DNA of 64,000 nt from positions 495,984 through 559,983 of the forward strand of contig CANNZV010000332.1 of the NCBI GenBank assembly GCA_947561585.1, read 5' to 3'. Shown here one piece after another: positions 36,211 through 48,400 of this stretch (its first letter is position 1; each line of letters opens with the position of its first letter). Source of the stretch: Caprella mutica (lineage: Eukaryota > Arthropoda > Malacostraca > Amphipoda > Caprellidae). The notes beneath the pieces are model-generated. The model made no database searches. It worked only from the letters and a program-made list of their open reading frames with translations, and was not told the origin of the DNA. The position numbers and the translations under genes were made by a program.

Positions 36211-36289
36211 TGGGTCAAGCTACTGAATTTATTAATGAAACCTTGACATGGTTGGTCAGCTTGACCCACTGAGGGTGGGTCAAGGTTTC
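36211..36289 (+). ncRNA. 3' UTR pseudoknot of element 1
   Basis: Two perfect 11-bp stems that cross. Stem A: TGGGTCAAGCT (36211-36221) with AGCTTGACCCA (36258-36268). Stem B: GAAACCTTGAC (36237-36247) with GTCAAGGTTTC (36279-36289). Order A-B-A'-B' is an H-type pseudoknot, although the two stems could also form alternately. Element 2 has the same topology with different stem sequences (49268-49374). The likely role is recognition of the RNA by the element's own RT; that is inference. Confidence 0.75.
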
Positions 36290-36293
36290 CCCT

Positions 36294-36826
36294 GCCCTCC
36301 CAGTAGGACCCATTCTCCTTCCCACAAAAGGAGGGTGGTGCTCCGAAGAGAACGCCCGGCACTTTTCCCCATTGTTATTGTTATATTTAAACTATGTATT
36401 TGTCCCCTTGCCCTCCCAGTAGGACCCACTCTCCTTCCCACAAAGGAGGGTGGTGCTCCGAAGAGAATGCCCGGCACTTTCCCCCATTGTTTTTGTTATA
36501 TCTAAACTATGTATTTGTCCCCTTGCCCTCCCAGTAGGACCCACTCTCTTTCCCACAAAAGGAGGGTGGTGCTCCGAAGAGAACGCCCGGCACTCTCCCC
36601 CATTGTTTTTGTTATATACAAACTATGTATTTGTCCCCTTGCCCTCCCAGTAGGACCCACTCTCCTTCCCACAAAAGGAGGGTGGTGGTCCGAAGAGAAC
36701 GCCCGGCACTTTTCCCCATTGTTTTTGTTATATCTAAACTATGTAATTGTCCCCTTGCCCTCCCAATAGGACCCACTCTTCTTCCCACATAGGAGAGTGG
36801 TGCTCTGAAGAGAACGCCCGGCATCT
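36294..36826 (+). repeat. 116-bp tandem array in the 3' UTR of element 1
   Basis: Nearly five units of 115-116 bp starting GCCCTCCCAGTAGGACCCAC. Each can form a hairpin (CACTCTCCTT with AAGGAGGGTG around CCCACAA) followed by GAAGAGAACGCCCGGCA. CTCCCAGTA and GAAGAGAAC also occur in the 69-bp units behind element 2. Confidence 0.9.
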
Positions 36827-37451
36827 ATTCCCTATACCCATTGGGTAAGATAGAGTAACATGTATAGTTTTAACAAAACTCCACAATGTAAATATGTAAA
36901 TAGCTAAATGAATGCAGATCTGATATGGATATATATAGAAGTAGTTATATGAGTATCTGTGATTGCAACATCTATTGATTTAAAAAAAAATAAAAACTAA
37001 TCCAGGAGACAAAGTATAAAATAAATTATACTATAAACTCCTTTTTATTAATAAAAAAAAAAAACAAAGTGAGACAGCTCTGACATTGACTGGTTGTGGA
37101 TGTGAGAAGCTCCTGATTAATGAAAGGCAGATTCTGAAAAGTGAACGCAATAACCGTTGCTTTGATTAATCTTCTATATTTGTTTATTAATCTACGAAGG
37201 CCCAGGTACCTTAATAAGTATCTAGTGTGCATCTGTATAGATTACCATAGCCCTACCGACTCTGTGTCGGGGGGGGAGTCTAGTGGTAATTCACATAGAT
37301 AGTAGGGTATATATTTTTTATATATACCTAACCTTGCTGTATATATTCTTATATTTATTGAAGACTTTAGGCCTACCTAGACTATAGGTAAAAGCCATAA
37401 TTTTTTCTTTTCTTTTTTATTGATTAAAATTTAGCCTTGCCCTTGGGTAGG
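36827..37451. other. Spacer between units 1 and 2
   Basis: No gene seen. AT-rich with a G8 run at about 37270. The exact 3' end of element 1 falls somewhere here or at the end of the tandem array. Confidence 0.4.
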
Positions 37452-37829
37452 TACATATCGGTATGACTAAATCGCGAAATGGAAGGAAAATCGCGAAATG
37501 GAACTGAAATGGAAAGAAATCGCGAAATGGAACTCAATGTATTGAAATTGATGGAATTAACGAGTGAAATTGAGAAGAACTAGAATAGATAGAGTGACTA
37601 AATACCGAAATGGAACTTAAGAATACCGAAATGAAACTTAAAAAGTGACTAAATACCGATACCGAAATAGAACTTAAAAAAGTGACTAAATACCGATACC
37701 GAAATGGAACTTATAAATAGTGAAATGGAATAGATGGAGTGACAAAATACCGAAATGGAACTTATAAATACCGAAATGGAATAGATAGAGTGTCGAAATA
37801 TCGAAATGGAACTTATAAATACTGAAATG

Positions 37830-38056
37830 CCAAGTAAATTAGTATGTCTCATAAACTCACCATTTGTCTCTCCAGCTCTCTCCAAAATTTAACAAATTCT
37901 CTCCAAAATGATCAAATTATCATTAATTCTCTCCAAAATAACATTGTAGCATAGGAGAAAAATAGATAAAACTCGCCATTTGCAATTGAAGGGCTCAAAA
38001 TAACAGTCACAAACTCGCCATTAAAATGGCGAGTTTGGACATGCTATATTACTTGG
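37830..38056. mobile_element. hAT-type MITE, CCAAGTAA family, copy A
   Basis: Ends CCAAGTAAATTAGTATGTC and CCAAGTAATATAGCATGTCC (reverse strand). 8-bp duplication CTGAAATG (37822-37829, 38057-38064). Inserted in the FB2 left arm. Confidence 0.85.
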
Positions 38057-38561
38057 CTGAAATGGAATAGATGGAGTGACAAAATACCGAAATGGAACTT
38101 ATAAATACCGAAATGGAATAGATAGTGTCGAAATACCGAAATGGAACTTATAAATACCGAAATGGAATAGATAGAGTGTCGAAATATCGAAATGGAACTT
38201 AAAAGAGTGACTAAATACCGAAATAGAACTTATAAATACCGAAATGGAATAGATAGAGCGACTAAATACCGAAATGGAAATTATAAATACCGAAATGGAA
38301 TAGATAGAGCGACTAAATACCGAAATGGAAATTATAAATACCGAAATGGAATAGATAGAGTGACTAAATACCGAAATGGAACTTATGAATACCGAAATGG
38401 AATAGATAGAGTGACTTAACACCGAAATGGAATAGATTGAATGAATAAACACCGAAATGGAATAGATTGAATGATTAAATACCGAAATGGAATTTATAAA
38501 TACCGAAATGGAATTTATAAATACCGAAATGGAATAGATAAAGTGACTAAATACCGAAATG

Positions 38562-38778
38562 CCAAGTAAAATAGTATGTCTCATAAACTTGCCATTTGTC
38601 TCTCCAAAATTCAACAAATTCTCTCCAAAATGATCAAATTTTCATAAATTCTCTCCAAAATAACATTGTAGCATAGGAGAAAAATAGATAAAACTCACCA
38701 TTTGTAATTGAAAGGCTCAAAATAACTGTCACAAACTCGCCATTAAAATGGCGAGTTTGGACATGCTTTATTACTTGG
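38562..38778. mobile_element. hAT-type MITE, CCAAGTAA family, copy B
   Basis: Near-identical to copy A. 8-bp duplication CCGAAATG (38554-38561, 38779-38786). Could be a second insertion or copy A carried along when the array expanded. Confidence 0.85.
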
Positions 38779-38922
38779 CCGAAATGGAACTTATAAATAC
38801 CGAAATGGAATAGATAGAGTGACTAAATACCGAAATGGAACTTATAAATACCGAAATGGAATAGATAGAGTGACTAAATACCTAAATGGAACTTATAAAT
38901 ACCGAAATGGAATAGATAGAGT

Positions 38923-41227
38923 CCCAGCAAACATGAATGTATCTATTCGATGTCTAAACGACTCTGTAAAACCTCTCTTCCGACATCGAATACTAGTAAC
39001 AGATTAGACATGGTGACATCAAGTAGATATCAATCCGATATCCGTTTGCACCGCTAAACCGCATCATATCAAGTATATTTGGCATCGAAGCGATACCGTT
39101 ATAACAGCGTTGAATAGAGAGAGGAATTACGACATACAACATACATAGGGATTCTGCATCGAACAGACGCCTAATTATATATCTAATATGCTTCGAAACG
39201 ATATCCACTTGCATTCAATAAATAAATAAATAAAAATTGAAAAATCTTATTTCATTGATATAACGTACTGTACGTTTAGGCGCATATCAATTAGATTCAT
39301 GTTACATAGTGTTATATATAAATTAAATGGGAAGAAATGAAGTGACGTGTCCGGGAATCGTTCGTGGGTCAAACCGTCGCTGTGCCTGTAGCTCTGTCAC
39401 TTTGCCACCGAGGATGCATTAGATTAAAAAAAAAATTTCACATTAAGTGACCCGGAGATACTTAAAGAAATTTTAAAAGTGAATAAAACACTTATAAAAA
39501 TCACAAGCACCGCTTTTATAACCAAAATCACAACTTATTCTTACTACAAATAGTAAAGAGTTGGTTAAATTTTTATATAATTGTAACTCCTTAAATATTT
39601 CGTTCTCTATGAGTTCAAATTAAAGAAAATGTTTTGAGGCCACGACTTATAATAAAGATGAAAGCTCTGTGATGAAAGTTCAAAGTAATGAATGCATTAA
39701 TTAAAATTTGACCATAGATTAACTCTCACTCAGTAAATATAGGTCAACTACTATTTAATTAGTAACATAATAGCTGAAGGTATGATATCAATTGAAATAA
39801 AAGTTAAATAATGATTATTATATAGATTTATTGAGTCCGATTACCACTTCAAGTTTATTATCTATAATGTGAATCACTGAATTTTAATCGTCTCATTTGC
39901 AGCTTTAGGCACTAGGTGGAAGCTCAAGTTATCGGATATGGGTTTCCGCATTTTACGTAGAAAAATTATTTATGTATTGATTTTTATTTCTAAACTTGTA
40001 TTTTACGTACTGGTATCATGGATACCAATTTAAGTAAGAGTTTAATAATGATAATTATTATATTTATTTCTTACATATTCGAAAATGTGGAACCGTCCGA
40101 TAACACAGAATTTACTCTAAAATGGAACATGTTAAATAGCCCATCAACTTTTAAGTATTGACGTTTAGTAGAGGTTTAATGTCTGCTTCGGAACCAAAAT
40201 CCATGTCGCTGACGTCAAAAGGAAATGAAATACAAGGGACTGGAAGAAGCAGTCTGAAAGGAAAGTGGCCACATGGACAAAGTCACGACGCTCATGGATG
40301 CTAAAAAGCTACTCCGTGAATGCTTTCACTTACCGAAGAATGTGACAAAAATAATCACAAGCACCGGTGGCTGCACTCAAGGATGGAAGGGAGAAGTGAA
40401 GAGGTAATAGTAAATGAAGCCTACGAGTCTACCTAACACAGAATCTAAGACCTCGTAGTAGAAGAGCATAACCCTAGCGCTATCCTCTAAAACTGCATGG
40501 AGAGTTAAAAACATGATAAACATAAAATAGACGACCGTGATCCAAATTACAACAGTTTGGGACCCAAGGCACGCCACCCCTTCTCTTTCATTCACCAAAG
40601 ACAGCTTCAGGAACCCCTTGGTGCTTATTCACAATAAGCAGTTTAGAATAGATTCATAACAATAAATGCACTGACCATCGAAAAATCACTTGATTGGTTA
40701 CCCATTTCATTTTCACAGTACTGGAGGAACACTGTTCAATAACCAATGTTCCAGTATCGCTTACTTTACGTTGATTCAGTGTACAATAGCACTAGTGTGC
40801 TAATGTCCCATCGTACCTTTTCAACTGTCGTTTAAAGGGAGCATTACGTACGTTATATAGAAAGGTACAATCCAATTGAATAGAAATAATTTCTACATTT
40901 CTATACATATTATAAAACAGGGAGATAGGAGAATGAATTTCCAAATTCGAAACGATTCTTTTAAAACTACGTATCTGTTTTCGTACATCTGGTCGAAGTA
41001 TAAATTCAGATATCGTTTGGAAACAGACATGCCGACGTCAAGATGATGCTGTTAAAACCATGTATCGGTTTTCGTGTTTCTACCCGAAGTGTAAATTCAG
41101 ATTTCATTTAGAAACAGACATTCCGATATCTACTATGAGTCGAAATGGTTGCTAAGTCGATACCCGCCGTTAGCGCTACGAATTCGACAGCAAACGGCAT
41201 CGAATCGACATTCATATGTTTGTTGGG
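38923..41227. mobile_element. 2.3-kb non-autonomous DNA transposon nested in FB2
   Basis: Ends CCCAGCAAACATGAATGT and CCCAACAAACATATGAATGT (reverse strand); similarity continues to GATTCGATG. It interrupts the array motif GAGTGACTAAAT with an apparent 2-bp duplication GT. Inside are a palindromic MITE (about 39905-40130) and a copy of the dispersed repeat of 13695 (about 40165-40565). No transposase. Superfamily unknown. Confidence 0.65.
40165..40565. repeat. Dispersed repeat, copy 2
   Basis: Diverged copy of 13695-14290: TTTAATGTCTGCTTCGGAAC, ACAAGGGACTGGAAGAAGCA, AAAGCTACTCCGTGAA and CACAAGCACCGGTGGCTG are recognisable. No intact frame. Confidence 0.5.
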
Positions 41228-43882
41228 GTGACTAAATACCGAAATGGAACTTATAAATACCGAAATGGAATAGATAGAGTGACTAAATACCTAAATGGAA
41301 CTAATAAATATCGAAATGGAACTTAAAAGAGTGACTAAATACCGAAATAGAACTTATAAATACCGAAATGGAATAGATAGAGCGACTAAATACCGAAATG
41401 GAAATTATAAATACCGAAATGGAATAGATAGAGCGACTAAATACCGAAATGGAAATTATAAATACCGAAATGGAATAGATGGAGTGACTAAATACCGAAA
41501 TGGAACTTATGAATACCGAAATGGAATAGATAGAGTGACTTAACACCGAAATGGAATAGATTGAATGAATAAACACCGAAATGGAATAGATTGAATGATT
41601 AAATACCGAAATGGAATTTATAAATACCGAAATGGAATAGATAAAGTGACTAAATACCGAAATGGAACTTATAAATACTGAAATGGAATAGATAGAGTGA
41701 CTAAATACCGAAATGGAACTTATAAATACCGAAATGGAATAGATAGAGTGACTAAATACCTAAATGGAACTTATAAATACCGAAATGGAATAGATAGAGT
41801 GACTAAATACCGAAATGGAACTTATAAATACCGAAATGGAATAGATAGAGTGACTAAATACCTAAATGGAACTAATAAATACCGAAATGGAACTTATAAA
41901 TACCGAAATGGAATAGATAGAGTGACTAAATACTTAAATGGAACTTATAAATGAGTAATCACTGTGAAATTATCCTTATTTTTAATAGCTAAATATCAAA
42001 AACAAATGGTGTAACTATATTTTTTTACTTTGGGTATAACTATTTCCGTTTTCTTGGAATTCACCCAAATTAGTAAATTACATCTTAAATATTTCATCGA
42101 ATGTTTAAAGTATAGTCCGTAAGTGTACATCTTGTTACACATCCAATTTCAGCAGCTTTTCTGACAGCTAAACCTTTTTGGAATTCATCAAATGTTTTTT
42201 TGAATACCTTCTTTATTACGGACTCTATCTATTCCATTTCGGTATTTAGTCTCTCATTCTATTCCATTTCGGTATTTAGTCACTCAATCTATTCCATTTC
42301 GGTATTTAGTCACTCATTCTATTCCATTTCGGTGTTTAGTCACTCAATCTATTCCATTTCGGTATTTATAAGTTCCATTTCGGTATTTATAAGTTCCATT
42401 TCGGTATTTATAAGTTCCATTTCGGTATTTAGTCACTCTATCTATTACATTTCGGTATTTAGTCACTCATTCTATTCCATTTCGGTGTTTAGTCACTCAA
42501 TCTATTCCATTTCGGTATCTATCAGTTCCATTTCGGTATTTATCAGTTCCATTTCGGTATTTAGTCACTCTATCTTTTCCATTTCGATATTTATAAATTC
42601 TATTTCGGTATTTAGTCACTGTATCTATTTCATTTCGGTATTTATATGTTCCATTTCGGTATTTAGTCACTCTATCTTTTCCATTTCGGTATTTATAAGT
42701 TCCATTTCGGTATTTATTAGTTACATTTCGGTATTTAGTCACTCTTTTAAGTTCCATATCGGTATTTATTAGTTCCATTTCGGTATTTAGTCACTCTATC
42801 TTTTCCATTTCGGTATTTAGTCACTCTATCTTTTCCATTTCGGTATTTATAAGTTCCATTTCGGTATTTAGTCACTCTATCTATTCCATTTCGGTATTTA
42901 TAAATTCCATTTCGGTATTTAGTCACTTTATCTTTTCCATTTCGGTATTTATAAGTTCCATTTCGGTATTTAGTCACTCTATCTATTCCATTTCGGTATT
43001 TATAAATTCCATTTCGGTATTTAGTCACTCTATCTTTTCCATTTCGGTATTTATAAGTTCCATTTCGGTATTTAGTCACTCTGTCTATTCCATTTCGGTA
43101 TATATAAGTTCCATTTCGGTATTTAGTCACTCTATCTATTCCATTTCGGTATTTATAAATTCTATTTCGGTATTTAGTCACTGTATCTATTCCATTTCGG
43201 TATTTATATGTTCCATTTCGGTATTTAGTCACTCTATCTTTTCCATTTCGGTATTTATATGTTCCATTTCGGTATTTAGTCACTCAATCTTTTCCATTTC
43301 GATATTTATAAATTCTATTTCGGTATTTAGTCACTGTATCTATTCCATTTCGGTATTTATATGTTCCATTTCGGTATTTAGTCACTCTATCTTTTCCATT
43401 TAGGTATTTATAAGTTCCATTTCGGTATTTAGTCACCCTTTCTATTCCATTTCGGTATTTATAAGTTCCATTTTGGTATTTAGTCTCTGTATCTATTCCA
43501 TTTCGGTATTTATAAGTTCCATTTCGGTATTTAGTCACTCTATCTATTACATTTCGGTATTTATAAATTCTATTTCGGTATTTAGTCACTGTATCTATTC
43601 CATTTCGGTATTTATATGTTCCATTTCGGTATTTAGTCACTCTATCTTTTCCATTTCGGTATTTATAAGTTCCATTTCGGTATTTAGTCACTCTATCTAT
43701 TCTATTTCTTCTCAATTTCATTCGTGAATTCCATTTAATTCAATACCAAAAGTTCCATTTCGCGATTTCTTTCCATTTCAGTTCCATTTCGCGATTTCCC
43801 TTCCATTTCGCGATTTAGTCGTACCCGGTACATATAGTTTATAACTATAGATCACCACTCTTTAGGTAAATTAAACAACTTG

Positions 43883-45427
43883 ATGAATGATAGATATGCT
43901 CTAGACTTGTTAAATATGTCTGAAAGTGACCTACATCTGCCATCTGCTCAAGAAGAAGCAGAGGCAGTAGATTGGAATGTTAGCATTCCAGAAACTTTCC
44001 CTCTACCGGAGACTCAAACATTCGATCAATCCCAGAGTACTCCTAGTAAAAATGTAGCTGGTCCCAGCAATATTCTAAATATTCAGGAAATTCCTGAAAC
44101 ATTTCCCTTACCAGGGACTTTAGATGGAAATAAGAGTTTTCCAATTAATAACACCATTATGAACACAAATAATAAGAATACGGTTCTATTTAAACAAGTT
44201 ATTATGCCTAATGAGGGTTCAGGGGGGCATCTTCTTTCTAGAGATGCTATTGGTATTGCCAAGTGTTTCTCAGAATTGCTTCCAGAAAGGGATATTGAGG
44301 ACATAAGAATTAACAGGAGACGTAACATCTTGGCAGTCCAATTGGCAAACCCTACTGATGATAATTTTAGAAAACTTTTGGACATTAAAAAGATTTCTAC
44401 TTTCTTAGTTAAGGGATATAAACCCACGGAAGAGCATCTAGGAGTTCACTGTAGTGGAGTCATTGGTCCGATCAGTCAAGAAGCTGACATGAATGAACTG
44501 AAGCAGATGATTAAATCATCATGCACAATACTGAGGCTGAGCAGGTTGCCAAAATTTAGCAATGGAGTTAGAGAAGACTCTCTAGCCATAAAAATAGATT
44601 TTGAGGGACAGGTTTTGCCTCCCAAAGTAAAACTGGGATATGTTTCCTATGTTGTGAAGGAGTTTAATGTGCCACCCCTAAGATGTTATCAATGCCAACG
44701 GTTTGGACATATGTCTGGTGGCTGTACTGCAAAAATGAGATGCCTTGTCTGCGGAGGGGAACATCAAAAGAATAATTGTCCAAACTCAGGGTCACCGAAG
44801 TGTGCTAATTGTAATGGCAAACATGTTGCAAGCTCTAAAGAATGTATATACAACAAAAAATCACTAGAAATTTCAAACCTAGTCAAAAAAGGAAATTCAT
44901 TTTTCAATGCGAAAAAAATAATTGACAGTAAATACAAAGGAAATTCATTACCCGTTGTACAAAACATAGTGAACTCTAATAATAATAGAGAAAACCTAAT
45001 TCCTTTGTCATCAGTTGATCAAGAACAGACTTACAGTAACATAGTTAAAGGAAAATCACCTAAACCATCAATAGATTCAACTTTGCGTAGTGAGTGCAAA
45101 AAGATAGTGAAGGAATGCATTTCAGAATTCTTGGTTGGAATTTCTGAGTGCCTGAAAGAGTTGTTCAAGTCCTTCCAACTAGAACCTAAAACATCAGAGA
45201 AACTTGACATAGCCATTGCCAGACAATTGAAAAAATTGGACCATACATCAACTAATAATGAAGATTTGAGTACTCAATCTGAGTCAGAACTGGGTATATT
45301 ATCATCAGAGGTGGAAATTAGAAGCAGTAGAGCCACCAAAAAAAAGAATAAGAAAAAAAGAAAGAAGAGCGAAAGGGAATCGGGTAGATCCTCTATAGAA
45401 CGTGCCTGCAAAAATAAAAAATCCTAA
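43883..45427 (+). CDS. Non-LTR retrotransposon ORF1 protein, element 2
   Basis: 514 residues from ATG at 43883, intact. Same plan as ORF1 of element 1: acidic N-terminus with IPETFPLPETQT and a second IPETFPLP, conserved middle, three zinc knuckles CYQCQRFGHMSGGC (268-281), CLVCGGEHQKNNC (287-299) and CANCNGKHVASSKEC (307-321), then a lysine-rich tail (KKKNKKKRKK). Outside the knuckles the two proteins are well diverged, so the elements are different families of one lineage, not recent duplicates. Start is 48 bp after the right end of the FB2 palindrome. Confidence 0.88.
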   Translation: MNDRYALDLLNMSESDLHLPSAQEEAEAVDWNVSIPETFPLPETQTFDQSQSTPSKNVAGPSNILNIQEIPETFPLPGTLDGNKSFPINNTIMNTNNKNTVLFKQVIMPNEGSGGHLLSRDAIGIAKCFSELLPERDIEDIRINRRRNILAVQLANPTDDNFRKLLDIKKISTFLVKGYKPTEEHLGVHCSGVIGPISQEADMNELKQMIKSSCTILRLSRLPKFSNGVREDSLAIKIDFEGQVLPPKVKLGYVSYVVKEFNVPPLRCYQCQRFGHMSGGCTAKMRCLVCGGEHQKNNCPNSGSPKCANCNGKHVASSKECIYNKKSLEISNLVKKGNSFFNAKKIIDSKYKGNSLPVVQNIVNSNNNRENLIPLSSVDQEQTYSNIVKGKSPKPSIDSTLRSECKKIVKECISEFLVGISECLKELFKSFQLEPKTSEKLDIAIARQLKKLDHTSTNNEDLSTQSESELGILSSEVEIRSSRATKKKNKKKRKKSERESGRSSIERACKNKKS

Positions 45428-45470
45428 ATTCCTCTTCCAATAACAGATTCTCAAATGCTCAACAAACTAG

Positions 45471-48400
45471 AGGTCAGAACATTTAGAAAAATCCTTATCA
45501 ATTTTCCAACTCAACTGTAACTCTCTTAATAATAAACTCTCTGAAATTAAAATCTATCTATACACTAAAAAACCAGATATTATGTGCCTCTGCGAAACAA
45601 TGGTAAAGGACAAGGAGCCAAAATTTGTAGGATATACTCCAATATGGAAACATCGTGTTGGTGAAAAAGGGGGCTTAGCCCTATTAATTAGAAATGACAT
45701 CAATTTTCAAGAGATTAATTTTGTTCCATTTCAAAATGGTGGTCTGGAACTACAGATAATAGAAATAGCATCAAATCTAGGGAAAATTAGATTAGCAAAT
45801 TTATATAATCCTCATAAAACCATTATTGTCCCTGAATTCAGATACTATCTAGATATTTTAGGAAATCGCAGCATCATGATAGGGGATTTTAATGCACACT
45901 CTCCAGTATGGGATATTCAGGGTAGGAGTAATAGCACAGGAAAAAATATAGAATTCATTTTGGAAAATCTCAATGTAAGCATTTTGAATGATATTGATTC
46001 ACCAACTTATATAAATAATTTTACTGGCAGAACCTCGTGTCTAGATTTATGCATCACTGCTCAGAGCCTATCAAATAATGCTAACTTCACTAGGGGACAG
46101 GACTTGGGAAGTGACCATTTCCCTATTGAAATTGATATAGGAGTTTCTGTCCCAAAAAGTGATCTAGAAACCAATGTTAGATGGCAACTCAGAAAAGCTG
46201 ATTGGAAAGGTTGGGTTAAGAAACTTGGTAATAAAAATGAACATCAATCTTATCTCCCACTTGACCCCAATACCCATAATAAGAATCTGACAGATAGAAT
46301 AATAGAAGTATCAAATACATATATTCCAAAATCTAAAGGCAAAAAACAAATAAAAAGATATACTCCATGGTGGGATACAGAGTGTAGGGAGGCTGTTCAA
46401 AATCGTAACAATGCAAAATATCAATTAGTACAACACCCCACATTACAGAATTTGTTAAATTTCAAAAAACTACAGGCTATTGTTAAATATATTATTAGGA
46501 AAAAGAAAAGGAACTGCTGGAAGGAATTTGCCACCACTCTCACGAGTAACACTCCATCTGCAAAGGTCTGGAAGACCATCAAAGCTATCAATGGGACTGC
46601 TCCAAAATTGAACATGCCGATAGGAAATGTATTTGCATCTAATGTTGATAAGGCTAATATGTTGGTTGGCCATTTTTCAAGATATCAAACTGAACATGAT
46701 GCAGAAGCAAGGACTTCAAACTTTGATATTGTAAATATTGACTACAATCCAATATCTGAATCAGAAGTGTTGAAGTGTTTGATAAAATTGAAAAACACTG
46801 CTCCTGGACCAGATCTACTATGTAATTCTTTCCTGAAACGTGTCCCTCCTAACATTTTAAGTGAAATTACTTATCTATTTAATTCAAGTCTCTTTAGTGG
46901 ATCAGTACCTCAGGATTGGAAGGATGGAGTTATCTGTTCCATCCCAAAACCAGGAAAGGACCCTTCAGTTATTTCTTCCTACAGGCCCATATCCATGTTG
47001 TCATGCATGGGAAAACTCATGGAAAGGGTGATCAAACAAAGGATAGAACACTTTTTCAAAACCCAGTTGGCATTTCCTCCTACACAAAGTGGCTTCAGAA
47101 AATGCCGTAGCACTGTTGACACTTTAGCCATCCTTAAGCACTTGATAAATCTGAATAGAGAGAAGAAAAATATATGCATTATAGTTTATCTTGATTTAGA
47201 TAGTGCATATGATTGTGTGTGGCATGAAGGCCTGTTATACAAATTGAAGGAAATTGGCACCAATGTTTTTCTACTTAGATGGCTGACAGATTATCTCACT
47301 AATAGATCGGTTAGGGTTAGAGTGGGCAAAGATCTTTCAGAAAAAGGGTCTTGACTAGAGGGCTACCTTAAGGTGCAGTCCTATCTCCAATACTTTTTAA
47401 TGCCATGTTAAGTGATATTCCCAAGTCGGATGATGTAAAGGTGCTTTCATATGCGGATGACATAACTTTATTTTGCAGTGCAAAAACTGCTGAAGAAGCC
47501 TCTACAAATATGCAACTTTATTTAGATACTTTAACTGCATGGTTAGATATGTGGAAATTTAAAATTAACCCTAATAAGTGTGCATTTCAGATATTCACCA
47601 ATAAGAGATCTATACCACAGGTTAATCTTTCAATTTTGAACCAGAATATAAGTAGAAAGGAAAACCAGAGAGTCCTTGGAGTCATCTTTGATGCACCAAG
47701 ACTTTCTTTTAATGCCCACATCAAAACTCTTAAAGATGACTGCTCAAGAAGATTATGCATCCTTAGGTCCATATCTTCAAACAAATGGGGAGCATCAAGG
47801 AACTTGCTGAGGAGAGTTTACATCAGTTTTATCAGAAGTAAGCTTGAATACGGTAGCATTATTTTAGATAAATTAACAAAAGTCCAAATCCAAAAGCTAA
47901 ATACAATCCAGAATGGTGCCCTCAGAACAATCTTGGGGGCAAGGAAAACCTCACCAATCATGTCATTAGAAGTTGAATCCTACATCATGCCGATTGATCT
48001 GAGATTTCAACTTTTATTCATCAAATGGTTCTCTAAAATGATGTTTTCTCCAGTAAATAGTGATAAAGCAGAAATCTCTCAAGAAATGGGCATCATTCCT
48101 CTTGGTAACAATAACTGTTTTACAGTACGAGCAAAGTCTATCTTCACTGACATTGGTCTCCCTATTACAAAGAGAGTACCAACATCATACCTATCACCTG
48201 TTTCACCAGAAATTGACTTGTGTTCTATAATACATATGGATATGTTTGATGGAGAACAGAATGTCTCTGACAACAGAACTAAATTAGCCATGTTCTCTGA
48301 AGCTAAGAATCAAAAGTTTGAAGATTATATAGAGATATATACAGACGGCTCTAAACTGGAGGATGGTTCAACATCAGCAGGGATATATGTTCCCTCATTG

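Larger units (their letters stand above)
25486..36826 (+). mobile_element. Candidate composite retrotransposon, unit 1
   Basis: Proposed unit: inverted satellite palindrome (25486-30742), then ORF1 from 30753, ORF2 to 36145, pseudoknot (36211-36289) and 116-bp tandem array (to 36826). The proposal rests on unit 2 (37452-50040) having the same parts in the same order and orientation. The coding and 3' parts are certainly one non-LTR element. That the palindrome belongs to it is inference; a foldback transposon lying next to it by chance or target preference is the alternative. Confidence 0.5.
37452..43834. repeat. Foldback-like inverted repeat built of tandem arrays (FB2)
   Basis: Left arm 37452-41954 and right arm 42222-43834 hold the same 51-bp compound unit (ACTAAATACCGAAATGGAAC, TTATAAATACCGAAATGGAA, TAGATAGAGTG) in opposite directions around a unique spacer of about 265 bp. 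Outer ends mirror each other, including a CGCGAAATGG edge and TACATATCGGTATGAC against TATGTACCGGGTACGAC. Removing three later insertions from the left arm leaves about 1.74 kb against 1.61 kb on the right. Each unit contains TATAAATA. Long open frames (repeated TKYRNGTYKYRNGIDRV) are artefacts of the 51-bp period. Confidence 0.85.

Noticed and set aside
36248..36824. Several 65-86 codon frames in the 116-bp array
   Set aside because: Repeat-derived, in different frames, and inside the 3' UTR of element 1.
37649..43727. Many frames with TKYRNGTYKYRNGIDRV or SISVFISSISVF repeats, up to 190 codons
   Set aside because: The 51-bp period of FB2 is divisible by 3 and gives periodic frames on both strands; they are broken by array variants and have no unique part.
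43880..43882. Start of element 2 ORF1 at 43880
   Set aside because: That codon is TTG; the first ATG in frame is at 43883.
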